DNA of 64,000 nt from Parvularcula sp. (GTDB lineage Bacteria; Pseudomonadota; Alphaproteobacteria; Caulobacterales; Parvularculaceae), in NCBI GenBank assembly GCA_002704915.1, contig PAIP01000034.1, positions 255,827 through 319,826 on the forward strand. The letters run 5' to 3'. Below the pieces are notes generated by a model, which saw only the letters and a program-made list of their open reading frames with translations, did not search any database and had not been told where the DNA came from. Below are positions 1 through 8,385 of the stretch, in pieces. Made by a program: the position numbers and the translations under genes. Position 1 is the first letter of the stretch, and each line of letters starts with the position of its first letter.

Positions 1-5
1 CGAAA

Positions 6-40
6 AAGGGCGCGCCCGGCTTGTGGCCGAACGCGCCCTT
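6..40 (-). terminator. Rho-independent terminator for minus-strand transcript
   Basis: A perfect 9-bp stem (AAGGGCGCG at 6-14 pairing with CGCGCCCTT at 32-40) is followed on the minus strand by a run of five T at the window edge. Nothing T-rich follows on the plus strand, so it points to a transcript entering from the right. No credible minus-strand protein gene lies upstream of it, which suggests that the terminated transcript is non-coding. Confidence 0.55.
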
Positions 41-262
41 GTCCCGCCAGTCTCTCCCAAACTTCGGGGACATGCCAGCGGCTGGGGACTACTCAAGACC
101 GCTGACAAGAAGATTCATTTACCGCCCGTTGCCGGGCTGCGGCTCAGGGAGAGCGCCCCGCGGCGGGCGGCGGAGCCCCCCAACTGGACGCCGCCCGCCG
201 GCGGGACATGCGCATCCCCACGAAACGGCCTGAACAAGGCCCGGGACTCGCACATCTCCCCC
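6..262 (-). ncRNA. Candidate structured RNA (possibly 6S-like)
   Basis: Read on the minus strand this stretch has a strong 11-bp hairpin (arms at 162-172 and 189-199), a smaller hairpin around 228-242 and the terminator at 6-40. It contains the block CCCTGAGCCG (minus strand, about 140-149), which also occurs in the central region of E. coli 6S RNA. The two minus-strand reading frames here are rich in Arg, Pro and Gly and look like shadows of GC-rich RNA. 6S RNA is only one possibility; the limits are approximate and no covariance search was possible. Confidence 0.35.
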
Positions 263-267
263 TATTG

Positions 268-567
268 AAAGAAAGCGTAATCGGGCCGGAAAACGGGTCA
301 CGGGGCCGGCAAAAAAGATTATTTGGCGACAAAGGGGGTCCCGAGGCGGTAAATTTATGTTTAAGATCAGGTCGGTAGCGTTTTGAGGGACCCCCGCCCC
401 CCGGTTGAGCAAATCTCAAATTTGACTCGAGCTTTCGGCTTGGTTCTTGCTCGAATGTCAAATTGAAGAACGCCACTGGCGCAATAACTCACTAGTGGTC
501 CTTATCCTTCCCGCGTTTGTTCGGGAGCGTGTTGTACAGGTAGGTAAATGTCGGAAGCGGACCGCTA
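268..567. other. Non-coding region upstream of the sigma factor gene
   Basis: About 300 bases with no supported gene. It must hold the promoter of the ECF sigma factor at 568 and possibly that of the minus-strand RNA candidate to its left. The short word CTAGTGG occurs near 493 and again at the GTG start codon. No convincing -35/-10 pair could be assigned by eye. Confidence 0.4.
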
Positions 568-1134
568 GTGGCAAAGGAGCCGGAAGACATTGTATCGCTG
601 TTGACGGCCAGCCGCGAAGGCGATGAGGCTGCGCGCGCGCGCCTCGATGAGGCGGTCTATGCGGAGCTGTCCACGATCGCCTCCATGTTGTTGCGGCGCG
701 AAGGCCGGGCGATCTCCATGGCGACCCATGACCTTGTGAACGAGGCGGCGTTGCGGCTGCTTCAGTCGGCGGACGCGCCGCCCGAAGAGCGGGCGCATTT
801 CTTTGCGCTGTCCTCGCGGATCATGCGCAATGTCCTTGTGGATGCGGCGCGCCGGCGGGCTGCTGAAAAACGCCGCAAGATCACCGTTACGCTGAATACG
901 GATCATGGCGCCCCCCAGGACAATCCCATGGAAATCGTCGCGCTTGAAACCGCGTTGATGCGCCTCAAAGCCATCGACCCGGACCGCGCGGAAATCGTCG
1001 TCCTGCGCTATTATGGCGGCATGACGACGGAGGACATTGCGCTCTTGCTCGGCATGTCGGAATCGACCGTCAAACGGTCCTGGCGCGCCGCCTGCGCATG
1101 GCTCAAAGAGGCGATGGAAAATGACGAGCTCTGA
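568..1134 (+). CDS. ECF-type RNA polymerase sigma factor
   Basis: A 188-residue protein starting with GTG, of the ECF subgroup found next to Ser/Thr protein kinases. Region 2 lies at about residues 10-100 (HDLVNEAALRLL, FFALSSRIMRNVLVDAARRR). Region 4 is at about 125-180, with the helix-turn-helix MTTEDIALLLGMSESTVKRSW. No anti-sigma factor gene is adjacent; the next gene is a kinase whose ATG lies inside this gene, overlapping by 14 bases, so the two are probably translated together. Family knowledge suggests that the sigma factor is controlled by phosphorylation rather than by an anti-sigma factor. The pairing is seen; the regulation is inferred. Confidence 0.9.
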   Translation: MAKEPEDIVSLLTASREGDEAARARLDEAVYAELSTIASMLLRREGRAISMATHDLVNEAALRLLQSADAPPEERAHFFALSSRIMRNVLVDAARRRAAEKRRKITVTLNTDHGAPQDNPMEIVALETALMRLKAIDPDRAEIVVLRYYGGMTTEDIALLLGMSESTVKRSWRAACAWLKEAMENDEL

Positions 1135-3499
1135 CGATCGCCTGGAAGCAAGGGCGCTGCGCCTTTTTGACGATGCGCTCGATCAGCCCTCGGAAGAGCG
1201 CGAACAATGGATCATGGAGCAGACGGCGCGCGATCCTGAGTTGCGCAAGCGCGTCATGTCTCTCCTCTGGGCCGATGAAACCGACAGTTCTCTGGTCACC
1301 GGCGGGGCGCTCGACTGGTTCGATGAGGCTGAGGACAAGAGCCCTGAACGGGTGGGGCGGTATCGCATCACGCGACTGCTGGGCCGAGGCGGCATGGGCG
1401 CGGTCTGGCTTGGCGAACGCGAGGCGGGCGATTTCGATCACCGCGTGGCGGTCAAGGTGGTGCGCGGCCTTGCGCGTTCGCCGAAGCTTGCTGAGCGCCT
1501 GCGTTACGAGCGTCAGACCCTCGCCGCGCTTCAGCATCCGAATATCGCGCAGCTTTTCGATGGCGGCGAAACGGAAAAGGGCGAGCCTTATTTCGTCATG
1601 GAATATGTGGACGGCGCGCCGCTCGGCGACGCGCTTGAAAAAGCGCCGGACAAGAAAGAGCGCCTGCGTATCTTCCGCGATATCTGCGAAGCGGTGGAAT
1701 ACGCCCATCAGCAATTGATTGTGCATCGCGATCTTTCGCCGGCGAATATTCTCATCACCGAGGACGGCCGGGTGAAGCTGATCGATTTCGGCATTTCACG
1801 CTCCTTCGGGGAGACGAGCGCCGGGCCGCAAATGACCATGACCAAGGGCTTTGCCGCGCCGGAGCGCCTCAAAGGCGAGCCCGCCACGACCTTGAGCGAC
1901 ATTTATTCCCTCGGCGTCATCCTGAACGACATGCTGGAAGCAAAGCCGGCGATCGGGGACGCCGATCTCGCCGCCATTGCCGAAAAAGCGTCCGCCGACG
2001 ATCCGCAGGCGCGCTACCAGTCGGTGACCGCAATCCTCGCCGATCTGGACAGATATGAGGCGGGCCGCGCGGTGGAGGCGAAAGGAACGCGTGGGCTCTA
2101 CGTTCTCGGCAAATTCGTCCGTAGGCGTCGTTTTGCGGTCGGCGCTTCGGTGCTGGGCCTTGTCGCGGTGATCGCCGCGCTGGTGGTCACGTCGACCCTC
2201 TATGCGCGCGCAGAAGCGGAACGGCGCGAAGCCGATGCAAGATTTCAACAGGTGCGTGAGCTTGCCAACTTCATGCTGTTCGATCTTTACGATCAGTTGG
2301 AGGTCATTCCGGGAACAACCCAGGCGCTTTCCGATATTGCCGACAAGTCGCGCGATTATCTCGATGCGTTGAAAGACAATGAGCGCGCATCGCCGGCGCT
2401 GAAGCTTGAAACGGCGATCGGCTACAAGCGCCTCGGCGACGTTACCGGCAATCCCATCGGCGCCAATCTCGGCCGGCGCGAGGAAGCAGGGGAGCATCTG
2501 GCGACAGCGATTGCAGAACTTGAAGCGCTGCACGCCGCAAATCCGGACGATCCCGATATCGCCCGCGGGCTCGCCGAAGCGTCCTTCTCCATGGCGGTCT
2601 ATCAGTTCATCGCCATCGACGATAATGACGCGGCCATCGCCCATGCGCAGCGGGCGGAGGAGCTCTATGCGGGCGTCATCGCCTCGGGAAAAGGAACGGA
2701 CAAGGACGAACAGGCGCGCATCGAGGCTTTGTCGCAATCGGGAAAGCCGCTTGTATGGATGGGCGAGGGCGCTGACGGCGTGGAGGTCATCGCCCGCGCG
2801 CGGGAAGCCGCCGAAAAATTTCTTGCCGATCATCCGGACGAGCCTTCGGCCAAGTCGCTGGCCGCCTCGACCAATACGGCGCTCGCCGAAACCATGATGC
2901 GCCATTTCGATATGGAGGGCGGCGGCGATTACGCCAGCGCCATCGACTATGCGGACCGCGCAATCGGGCTTTATCGCGAACTCGACGCCGCCGATCCCAA
3001 CGACATGACAGCGCGGCGCAACCTGATCGCGACCTATTTCAAGCGCTCGCTCATCAATTACAGCCTTGAAGACGACGAAGCCGCGCTTTCCGATCTTGTC
3101 GCGGCCGAGCGCTTGGCGGAGGACTTTCTGGCGAAAGATCCGGACGATCTCGGGATCAAGCGCATCCTTACGCCGGTTCAGGAACAAAAGGCGGTGACGC
3201 TGTCCTATCTTGGCCGTCATGACGAGGCGATCGAGGCCGGGGAGAAAATGCTGGGCGACAAAAAGGATCTGCTGGCGGGCGAACCGGACAATCCGGCGCG
3301 GCTGCGCGAAGTGATCGGCGCTCTATTCACCTTGGGCGAGATTTATATGCGCGCGGAACGGATGACTGAGGCCTGCGCGACGCTTGCCGAGTCGCGGGGG
3401 GGCTATCAGCGTCTGGAGAAGGAGTTCACCCTCTCTGACTTCGACCGCGAAACCGGACTGGAGCGCGTCGAGGCACTGATGAAAGACTGTCCGGCCTGA
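1121..3499 (+). CDS. Membrane Ser/Thr protein kinase with TPR-like C-terminus
   Basis: A 792-residue Hanks-type kinase. The start is placed at the ATG at 1121 because the longer frame would run deep into the sigma gene. The glycine loop GRGGMGAVW is at about 88-96, the ATP lysine in AVKVV at about 112, HRDLSPANIL at 202-211 and DFG at 222-224. A single hydrophobic segment at about 345-370 (VGLVAVIAALVV-like) is followed by a charged helix and some 400 helical residues with TPR-like periodicity. The kinase domain should be cytoplasmic and the TPR part outside the membrane, as in other kinases paired with ECF factors. Substrate and signal are unknown; the partner sigma factor is the obvious target. 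Confidence 0.9.
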   Translation: MTSSDDRLEARALRLFDDALDQPSEEREQWIMEQTARDPELRKRVMSLLWADETDSSLVTGGALDWFDEAEDKSPERVGRYRITRLLGRGGMGAVWLGEREAGDFDHRVAVKVVRGLARSPKLAERLRYERQTLAALQHPNIAQLFDGGETEKGEPYFVMEYVDGAPLGDALEKAPDKKERLRIFRDICEAVEYAHQQLIVHRDLSPANILITEDGRVKLIDFGISRSFGETSAGPQMTMTKGFAAPERLKGEPATTLSDIYSLGVILNDMLEAKPAIGDADLAAIAEKASADDPQARYQSVTAILADLDRYEAGRAVEAKGTRGLYVLGKFVRRRRFAVGASVLGLVAVIAALVVTSTLYARAEAERREADARFQQVRELANFMLFDLYDQLEVIPGTTQALSDIADKSRDYLDALKDNERASPALKLETAIGYKRLGDVTGNPIGANLGRREEAGEHLATAIAELEALHAANPDDPDIARGLAEASFSMAVYQFIAIDDNDAAIAHAQRAEELYAGVIASGKGTDKDEQARIEALSQSGKPLVWMGEGADGVEVIARAREAAEKFLADHPDEPSAKSLAASTNTALAETMMRHFDMEGGGDYASAIDYADRAIGLYRELDAADPNDMTARRNLIATYFKRSLINYSLEDDEAALSDLVAAERLAEDFLAKDPDDLGIKRILTPVQEQKAVTLSYLGRHDEAIEAGEKMLGDKKDLLAGEPDNPARLREVIGALFTLGEIYMRAERMTEACATLAESRGGYQRLEKEFTLSDFDRETGLERVEALMKDCPA

Positions 3500-3679
3500 G
3501 TATGCGACAACGGGCGCGCGCGTTTTCCCCAGTCAAGCCGTTGATTTCTCCGTCAAATCTGCGACATTTCCGCTTCCGACGCTCGGGGGCGCCGATTCCG
3601 GACTGTCCCGGGCTTTCCTTTGTATGCAGCGCTGGTTTAAGGAAGCGCGGGGTTAATCGAGGTTCCTCAAAGAGGGCTG

Positions 3680-4174
3680 ATGGGGCGATTTATCATCCTC
3701 GTTCTGGCGCTGGCCGCGCTCTGGCTCCTTTTGTCGGGCTATTTCGACAAGGCGCTGCTGCTCGGTTTCGGGGTCGTGTCGGTGCTGTTCTCCGCCTGGC
3801 TGGCGAAACGCGCCGGCGTCCTTGACGGCGACAGCGTGCCCACGGGGCTTTTGCCGCGCATTCTCGGCTATTGGGTCTGGCTCGGCGGCGAAATCGGCAA
3901 GGCCAATCTCATGGTCATGCGCCAGGCGCTGGCGGTGCAGCCGAAACTGTCGCCGAAATTCTTCACCGTGCCGTGCCCGCCGCGCAGTTCTGTGGGCAAG
4001 GCGACCTTCGCCAATTCCATCACCCTGACGCCGGGCACCGTGTCGGTGAATCTCAGTGAAAACGAGATTCTCATTCACGGGCTGACGGAAGAATTTTGCG
4101 ACGTCGCCGCCATTACCGATATGGGCGAGCGGGTGGCGCGGGCCGAATCGAAATCGGCGGGAGCAGCCTCATGA
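3680..4174 (+). CDS. mrpE: Mrp-type cation/proton antiporter subunit E
   Basis: A 164-residue protein with two or three N-terminal membrane segments (FIILVLALAALWLLLSGY and following) and a soluble C-terminal part. It has the MrpE pattern: LGGEIGKANLMVMRQAL, then a stretch with NSITLTPGTVSVNLSEN and a final ILIHGLTEEF. It opens the Mrp operon after a 180-base gap from the kinase gene. Its stop overlaps the ATG of mrpF (ATGA). MrpE is an accessory subunit of the multisubunit Na+/H+ antiporter. Confidence 0.9.
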   Translation: MGRFIILVLALAALWLLLSGYFDKALLLGFGVVSVLFSAWLAKRAGVLDGDSVPTGLLPRILGYWVWLGGEIGKANLMVMRQALAVQPKLSPKFFTVPCPPRSSVGKATFANSITLTPGTVSVNLSENEILIHGLTEEFCDVAAITDMGERVARAESKSAGAAS

Positions 4175-4440
4175 TGTTCGCCGCCGTGACCGCCGCCGTC
4201 ATCGCCGCCATGGTGCTCACCCTGGTGCGCGCGTTTGCCGGCCCCTCGCTTTACGACCGCATCCTCGCCGGCAACTCTTTCGGCACCAAGACGGTCATCC
4301 TGATCGGGCTCATGGGGTTCGTCACCGGGCGGCCCGATTTCCTCGATATTGCGCTGCTTTATGCGCTCCTTAATTTCGCGTCGACCATCGCGATCCTGCG
4401 GTTCTTCTCCTATCGCCGATCGCGGGAGGAGGCGGCGTGA
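4171..4440 (+). CDS. mrpF: Mrp-type antiporter subunit F
   Basis: An 89-residue protein with three membrane helices; the sequence LVRAFAGPSLYDRILAGNSFGTK is the family signature. The start is set at 4171, where ATG overlaps the mrpE stop; the 25 residues before it in the open frame are basic and belong to the mrpE overlap. The 3' end overlaps the GTG of mrpG. Small structural subunit of the antiporter complex in the inner membrane. Confidence 0.88.
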   Translation: MMFAAVTAAVIAAMVLTLVRAFAGPSLYDRILAGNSFGTKTVILIGLMGFVTGRPDFLDIALLYALLNFASTIAILRFFSYRRSREEAA

Positions 4441-4802
4441 TCGACCTCATTGGAAACATCTGGTCGGAGCTTGAGCTCGCCCGCGATATTTTGAGCTGGG
4501 CCTGCTTTATTTTCGGTGGGCTGGCGGTGGTTTCCGGCGCGCTCGGTATTGTGCGCTTTCCCGATTTTTACACGCGCCTTCATGCGGCGGGCGTGACGGA
4601 CACCGGCGGCGCGGAGATGATCCTCATCGGCATGCTGTTGCAATCGCCGACCTGGATCGTTGCGGTGAAGCTGTTCTTCATCGGTACTTTCCTGTTCTTC
4701 ACTTCGCCCGTGGCGACCCACGCCATCGCCCATTCCGCCTGGATGGTCGGCTTTAAGCCGCTGGAAGGCCCGGAGCTGAAATACCGGGAGAACGGCGAAT
4801 GA
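4437..4802 (+). CDS. mrpG: Mrp-type antiporter subunit G
   Basis: A 121-residue protein starting with GTG that overlaps the mrpF stop by four bases. It has three membrane segments and the MrpG signature GALGIVRFPDFYTRLHAAGVTDTGGAE split across about residues 34-60. It ends in a hydrophilic tail and overlaps the next ATG by four bases. Required subunit of Mrp antiporters; located in the inner membrane. Confidence 0.9.
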   Translation: MIDLIGNIWSELELARDILSWACFIFGGLAVVSGALGIVRFPDFYTRLHAAGVTDTGGAEMILIGMLLQSPTWIVAVKLFFIGTFLFFTSPVATHAIAHSAWMVGFKPLEGPELKYRENGE

Positions 4803-5401
4803 CGGGGTATGCGCCGAGCCTGTCGCCGGTCTTTCTCATCGACCTGGCGCTTCTCACCATGCTCATGCTGGTGGCGATCGCCATGCTGCGCTCGCGCCAT
4901 CTTTTTGCGGTGGTGATGCTGTCGGGCATTTATTCGCTCCTGTCCGCCGCCTTTTTCGTTTCGCTCGATGCGGTCGACGTCGCCTTTACAGAAGCGGCGG
5001 TGGGCGCGGGCATTTCAACGGTTTTGATGCTGGGCGGCATGCTGCTCACGGCGCGGCGGGAAAAGCCGAAACGGCCCGGCCGCGCGCCGGTGGCGCTCGC
5101 CGCCGTGATCGTTGTCGGCGCGGCGCTTTTTTACGCGACCATCGACATGCCGGCCTTCGGCGACGCCAGCGCGCCGGCCAACGCCGATGTGGGCCAGCAA
5201 TATGTGGAGCGCACGGCGTCGGAAATTCCCATGCCCAATATCGTGACCGCCGTTCTGGCGAGCTATCGCGGTTTCGACACCATGGGCGAGACCATGGTGA
5301 TCTTCACGGCGGGCGTTGCAGTCATGCTGTTGCTCGGCGCCGGGTCGGCGCGGGGCGGGCGCGATGTCAGCGACGTCGAGAACAAGGATGAGGAGGCGTA
5401 A
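4799..5401 (+). CDS. DUF4040 / MrpA C-terminal-like membrane subunit
   Basis: A 200-residue membrane protein with about five helices. The first 90 residues carry the DUF4040 pattern (MLRSRHLFAVVMLSGIYSLL, then AFTEAAVGAGISTVLMLGG), which in classical Mrp systems is the C-terminal end of MrpA and in Mbh-type complexes a separate small subunit. The second half (ERTASEIPMPNIVTAVLASYRGFDTMGE) resembles the membrane-integral segment at the MrpA/MrpB junction. Start and stop overlap mrpG and mrpB, so the gene is firmly within the operon. Its presence as a free gene shows that MrpA is split in this organism. Confidence 0.85.
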   Translation: MTGYAPSLSPVFLIDLALLTMLMLVAIAMLRSRHLFAVVMLSGIYSLLSAAFFVSLDAVDVAFTEAAVGAGISTVLMLGGMLLTARREKPKRPGRAPVALAAVIVVGAALFYATIDMPAFGDASAPANADVGQQYVERTASEIPMPNIVTAVLASYRGFDTMGETMVIFTAGVAVMLLLGAGSARGGRDVSDVENKDEEA

Positions 5402-5841
5402 TGGATCATCTCATTCTCCGCGTAACGTCTAAGCTTCTCTTTGCGCCGATCATCCTGTTCGCGCTCTATGTTCAGTTTCACGGCGATTACGGGCCCGGCG
5501 GCGGCTTTCAGGCGGGCGTTATTTTCGCGGTCGCATTCATTCTCCACGCCTTCTGCTTCGGGCTGGAGGAGACACGGAAAGTCCTGCCGCAAAAGGCGCT
5601 GACCATCGCCATGGTGATCGGCTTTCTGCTCTATTCCGGCACGGGGCTTGTCACCATGCTGCTCGGCGCGAACTTTCTCGACTATGACGCGCTGGTTCCC
5701 AACTCCACGCACCATGCGGGTCAGCATTACGGCATCATCATCGTCGAGCTGGGCGTCGGCACGGCGGTGGCCGCCACGATGCTGACGATTTTCTATCACT
5801 TCACGGGCCGCGAGCCGGACATCGATCAGGAAGACTGGTAA
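5401..5841 (+). CDS. mrpB: Mrp-type antiporter subunit B (MnhB-like)
   Basis: A 146-residue protein with four membrane helices and the MnhB domain signature ALYVQFHGDYGPGGGFQAG at about residues 20-38. The ATG shares its A with the stop of the preceding gene. It ends three bases before mrpC. It is a membrane subunit of the antiporter complex; the length is normal for the family. Confidence 0.9.
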   Translation: MDHLILRVTSKLLFAPIILFALYVQFHGDYGPGGGFQAGVIFAVAFILHAFCFGLEETRKVLPQKALTIAMVIGFLLYSGTGLVTMLLGANFLDYDALVPNSTHHAGQHYGIIIVELGVGTAVAATMLTIFYHFTGREPDIDQEDW

Positions 5842-5844
5842 GCG

Positions 5845-6681
5845 ATGGACTGGTTCGACTTCATCCTGGCGCGCTACAACTACTGGATCTTCATCCTGTT
5901 GATGATGATCGGGCTCTATGTGGTCTTTGCGCGCGGCAATCTCGTAAAAAAGATCGTCGGTCTCAATATCTTCCAGACGTCGGTTTTCATTTATTACATC
6001 TCCATCGGCAAGATTTTCGGCGGCACAGCGCCGATCTATATGGGTGACGAGCTCGACGCCGCCGCGCATCATGGGCCCGACTCTGGCGAAGGGGCCGGAC
6101 ATGGAGCCGAAGCGGCGGCGCATGGCGCAACCGCTCATGCGGGCGCCGAAGAGATGCAGTCGAAAATCGACAACGCCGCGCCGGGTGAGGAGACGCTCGC
6201 CAAGGAAACGCTGCATTCCAAGATCGACAATTCGGCCCTCGATCACGGAAACGATCTGAAAGACGCGCTGAAAACCGCGCCGCGCCCGGAAGAGGCGGAC
6301 TCGCTTCACTCACTCCCCGACACAGGCGACAAGATCGCCAACACCCTGTCCCATGTCGACAAGACGCCGCCCAAAGCGGGCCTTCAGTTCACGCCGGACG
6401 GGCTGACCGATGCGGCGGGCGATGCTGCCCATTCTGCGGCGGTCGCGGCTCATGGCGCCGTGGAAGCCATCGTCTACACCAACCCGCTGCCCCATGTCTT
6501 GATCCTCACCGCCATCGTCGTCGGCGTCGCCACGACCGCCGTGGGTCTTGCGCTCGCCGTGCGCATTCGCGAGGCTTATGGCACCATTGAGGAAGACGAA
6601 CTCGAAGCGGCCGACGACATCGCCGAATTCGGACATCAGCCCGGCGCACCGGCGCAACAGGCGGCGGAGGGCGCGGCCTGA
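5845..6681 (+). CDS. mrpC: Mrp-type antiporter subunit C with large internal insertion
   Basis: MrpC is a NuoK-like subunit of roughly 110-125 residues with three helices; this protein has 278. Residues 1-67 carry helices one and two (NYWIFILLMMIGLYVV, KKIVGLNIFQTSVFIYYIS) and residues 208-245 carry helix three with the family motif PLPHVLILTAIVVGVATTA. Between them lie about 140 hydrophilic residues rich in Ala, His, Gly and Asp, with the word SKIDN twice (about 106 and 125). By the usual topology the insert would form a loop between helices two and three. The frame is open throughout and both flanks are canonical, so this is an insertion, not a misjoined gene. Confidence 0.87.
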   Translation: MDWFDFILARYNYWIFILLMMIGLYVVFARGNLVKKIVGLNIFQTSVFIYYISIGKIFGGTAPIYMGDELDAAAHHGPDSGEGAGHGAEAAAHGATAHAGAEEMQSKIDNAAPGEETLAKETLHSKIDNSALDHGNDLKDALKTAPRPEEADSLHSLPDTGDKIANTLSHVDKTPPKAGLQFTPDGLTDAAGDAAHSAAVAAHGAVEAIVYTNPLPHVLILTAIVVGVATTAVGLALAVRIREAYGTIEEDELEAADDIAEFGHQPGAPAQQAAEGAA

Positions 6682-8186
6682 TGAGCATTGTCGCCCAGCT
6701 TCCGGTCCTGCCCATCGTCATGCCGATCATGGCGGCGCCGATTACGTTGCTTCTGCCGCGGGGCCGCGCGCCGCATCTATGGGCGTGTCTTTTCACCTGG
6801 CTTACTTTCGCCGCGTGCATTGCGCTCTTCCGCGAGGTTGCCGCGACGGGACCCATTTCTTACGCGCTTGGCGACTGGGCGCCGCCCATCGGCATCGAAT
6901 ATCGCATCGACCTCGCCAATGCGCTGGTGCTGTTGCTGGTCTCGGGGATCGCGTCGGTTGTCTTTCCCTTCGCCTATCGCTCGGTGCAGCTTGAAGTGGA
7001 CCAGCGCCAGACGCCGCTTTTTTACGGCGCGCTCCTGATCTGCATGACGGGGCTCCTCGGCGTCACCATCACCGGCGACGCTTTTAACGTCTTCGTCTTT
7101 CTCGAGATTTCGTCGCTGTCGACCTATGCGCTGATCGCCATGGGCGCGCGCCGCGACCGCCGGGCGCTGACCGCCGCCTTCAACTATCTCGTTATGGGCA
7201 CGATCGGCGCCACCTTCTTCGTCATCGGCATCGGGCTTTTGTATCAGTCCACCGGCACGCTCAATATGGCGGACCTCGCGCAACAGCTCATCGGCCAGGA
7301 CAACCGCATGGTGCAGGCGGGCTTCGCCTTCATTCTGGTGGGCATGGGGCTGAAGCTCGCCATGTTCCCCATGCATCTGTGGCTTCCCAACGCCTACACC
7401 TACGCCCCGTCGGCGGTGACGGCGTTTCTCGCGGCGACGGCGACCAAGGTCGCGGTCTATGTCATCATCCGCTTCTTCTTCTCGGTCTTTAATTTCGACT
7501 TCGCCTTTATCGGCGCCGCCTTTACCTATGTGCTCTTGCCGCTCGGGCTTGCGGGCATGTTCGTTGCGTCTTTCGTGGCGGTCTTCCAGGAAGACGTGAA
7601 GCGGATGCTCGCTTATTCGTCGGTGGCGCAGATCGGCTATATGTTGCTGGGGCTTTCCTTCGCGACGGTTGAGGGCCTCACCGCCAGCCTCGTTCACATC
7701 TTCAATCACGCGCTGATGAAAGCTGCGCTCTTCATGGCCGTCGCCTGCGTCGTCTTGCGGTCCGGCTCCCATTCCATTCACGCCTTTGCGGGGCTGTCGA
7801 AGCGCATGCCGGTCACGACCTGGGCCTTCATCATTTCCGGCCTGTCGCTGATCGGCGTGCCGCTCACTGTCGGCTTCATCTCTAAATGGTATCTGTTGAA
7901 CGCCGCCTTCGCCGCCGGCCACTGGTATGCGGGCTTTCTCATCGTCGCATCGTCGCTGATCGCGCTCGCCTATATCGGCCGCGTCGCCGAAGTGATGCTC
8001 CTGAAAGAACCGGCGGATGACGGCAAATTCGTCCTCCCGAAAGAAGAGGCGCCGCTTTCCATGCTGGTTCCCATGTGGATTCTCGTCGCCGCGAATATCT
8101 ATTTCGGCGTCCGCACCGATCTCACCGGCGACATCGCGACCCGCGCCGCCGAGGCTCTGATGATGATGGCGGGAGGGGCGCCGTGA
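6681..8186 (+). CDS. mrpD: Mrp-type antiporter subunit D
   Basis: A 501-residue protein of the proton-conducting antiporter family (NuoN/NuoM relatives) with about 14 membrane helices. Characteristic parts are FLEISSLSTYALIAMG (conserved acidic residue in helix five), MHLWLPNAYTYAPSAVTAFLAATATKVAVYV (conserved lysine) and EDVKRMLAYSSVAQIGYMLLG. The ATG overlaps the mrpC stop. It is the first of three large antiporter-like subunits in this operon and the most typical MrpD. Confidence 0.92.
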   Translation: MSIVAQLPVLPIVMPIMAAPITLLLPRGRAPHLWACLFTWLTFAACIALFREVAATGPISYALGDWAPPIGIEYRIDLANALVLLLVSGIASVVFPFAYRSVQLEVDQRQTPLFYGALLICMTGLLGVTITGDAFNVFVFLEISSLSTYALIAMGARRDRRALTAAFNYLVMGTIGATFFVIGIGLLYQSTGTLNMADLAQQLIGQDNRMVQAGFAFILVGMGLKLAMFPMHLWLPNAYTYAPSAVTAFLAATATKVAVYVIIRFFFSVFNFDFAFIGAAFTYVLLPLGLAGMFVASFVAVFQEDVKRMLAYSSVAQIGYMLLGLSFATVEGLTASLVHIFNHALMKAALFMAVACVVLRSGSHSIHAFAGLSKRMPVTTWAFIISGLSLIGVPLTVGFISKWYLLNAAFAAGHWYAGFLIVASSLIALAYIGRVAEVMLLKEPADDGKFVLPKEEAPLSMLVPMWILVAANIYFGVRTDLTGDIATRAAEALMMMAGGAP

Positions 8187-8197
8187 TAGAAGTCAAT

Positions 8198-8359
8198 CGT
8201 CATCCCGTGCGCCCCGCCGGCGAACGCCGGCAAATCTTAAGTAAGCGCGCATTCGCGCGCGGCGCTGCGCAGAGCGCTGCGTTGCAGACACGGGATCTTC
8301 ATCGGCGGATCCCGGCTCTGCGCAGCAGTATTTCATGCCGCAACCCGTCCGGGATGACG
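8198..8359. repeat. Palindromic intergenic repeat, family A copy 1
   Basis: A 162-bp element bounded by the exact 10-bp inverted repeat CGTCATCCCG / CGGGATGACG. Its right 51 bases (8310-8360) match 47691-47741 with about six differences, including the words CTGCGCAGCAG and ATTTCATGC. It lies between mrpD and the next antiporter gene inside one operon. It shows no coding potential of its own; the frame that runs through it looks like a repeat shadow. Confidence 0.8.
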
Positions 8360-8385
8360 GTGGCGCGGGCAGGGGAGATGCAAAA

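Noticed and set aside
1796-3220. A 474-residue minus-strand open frame
   Set aside because: Opposite the kinase gene; no ribosome site or domain.
3502-3825. A 107-residue frame after the kinase gene
   Set aside because: Mostly overlaps mrpE out of frame and has no homologous pattern.
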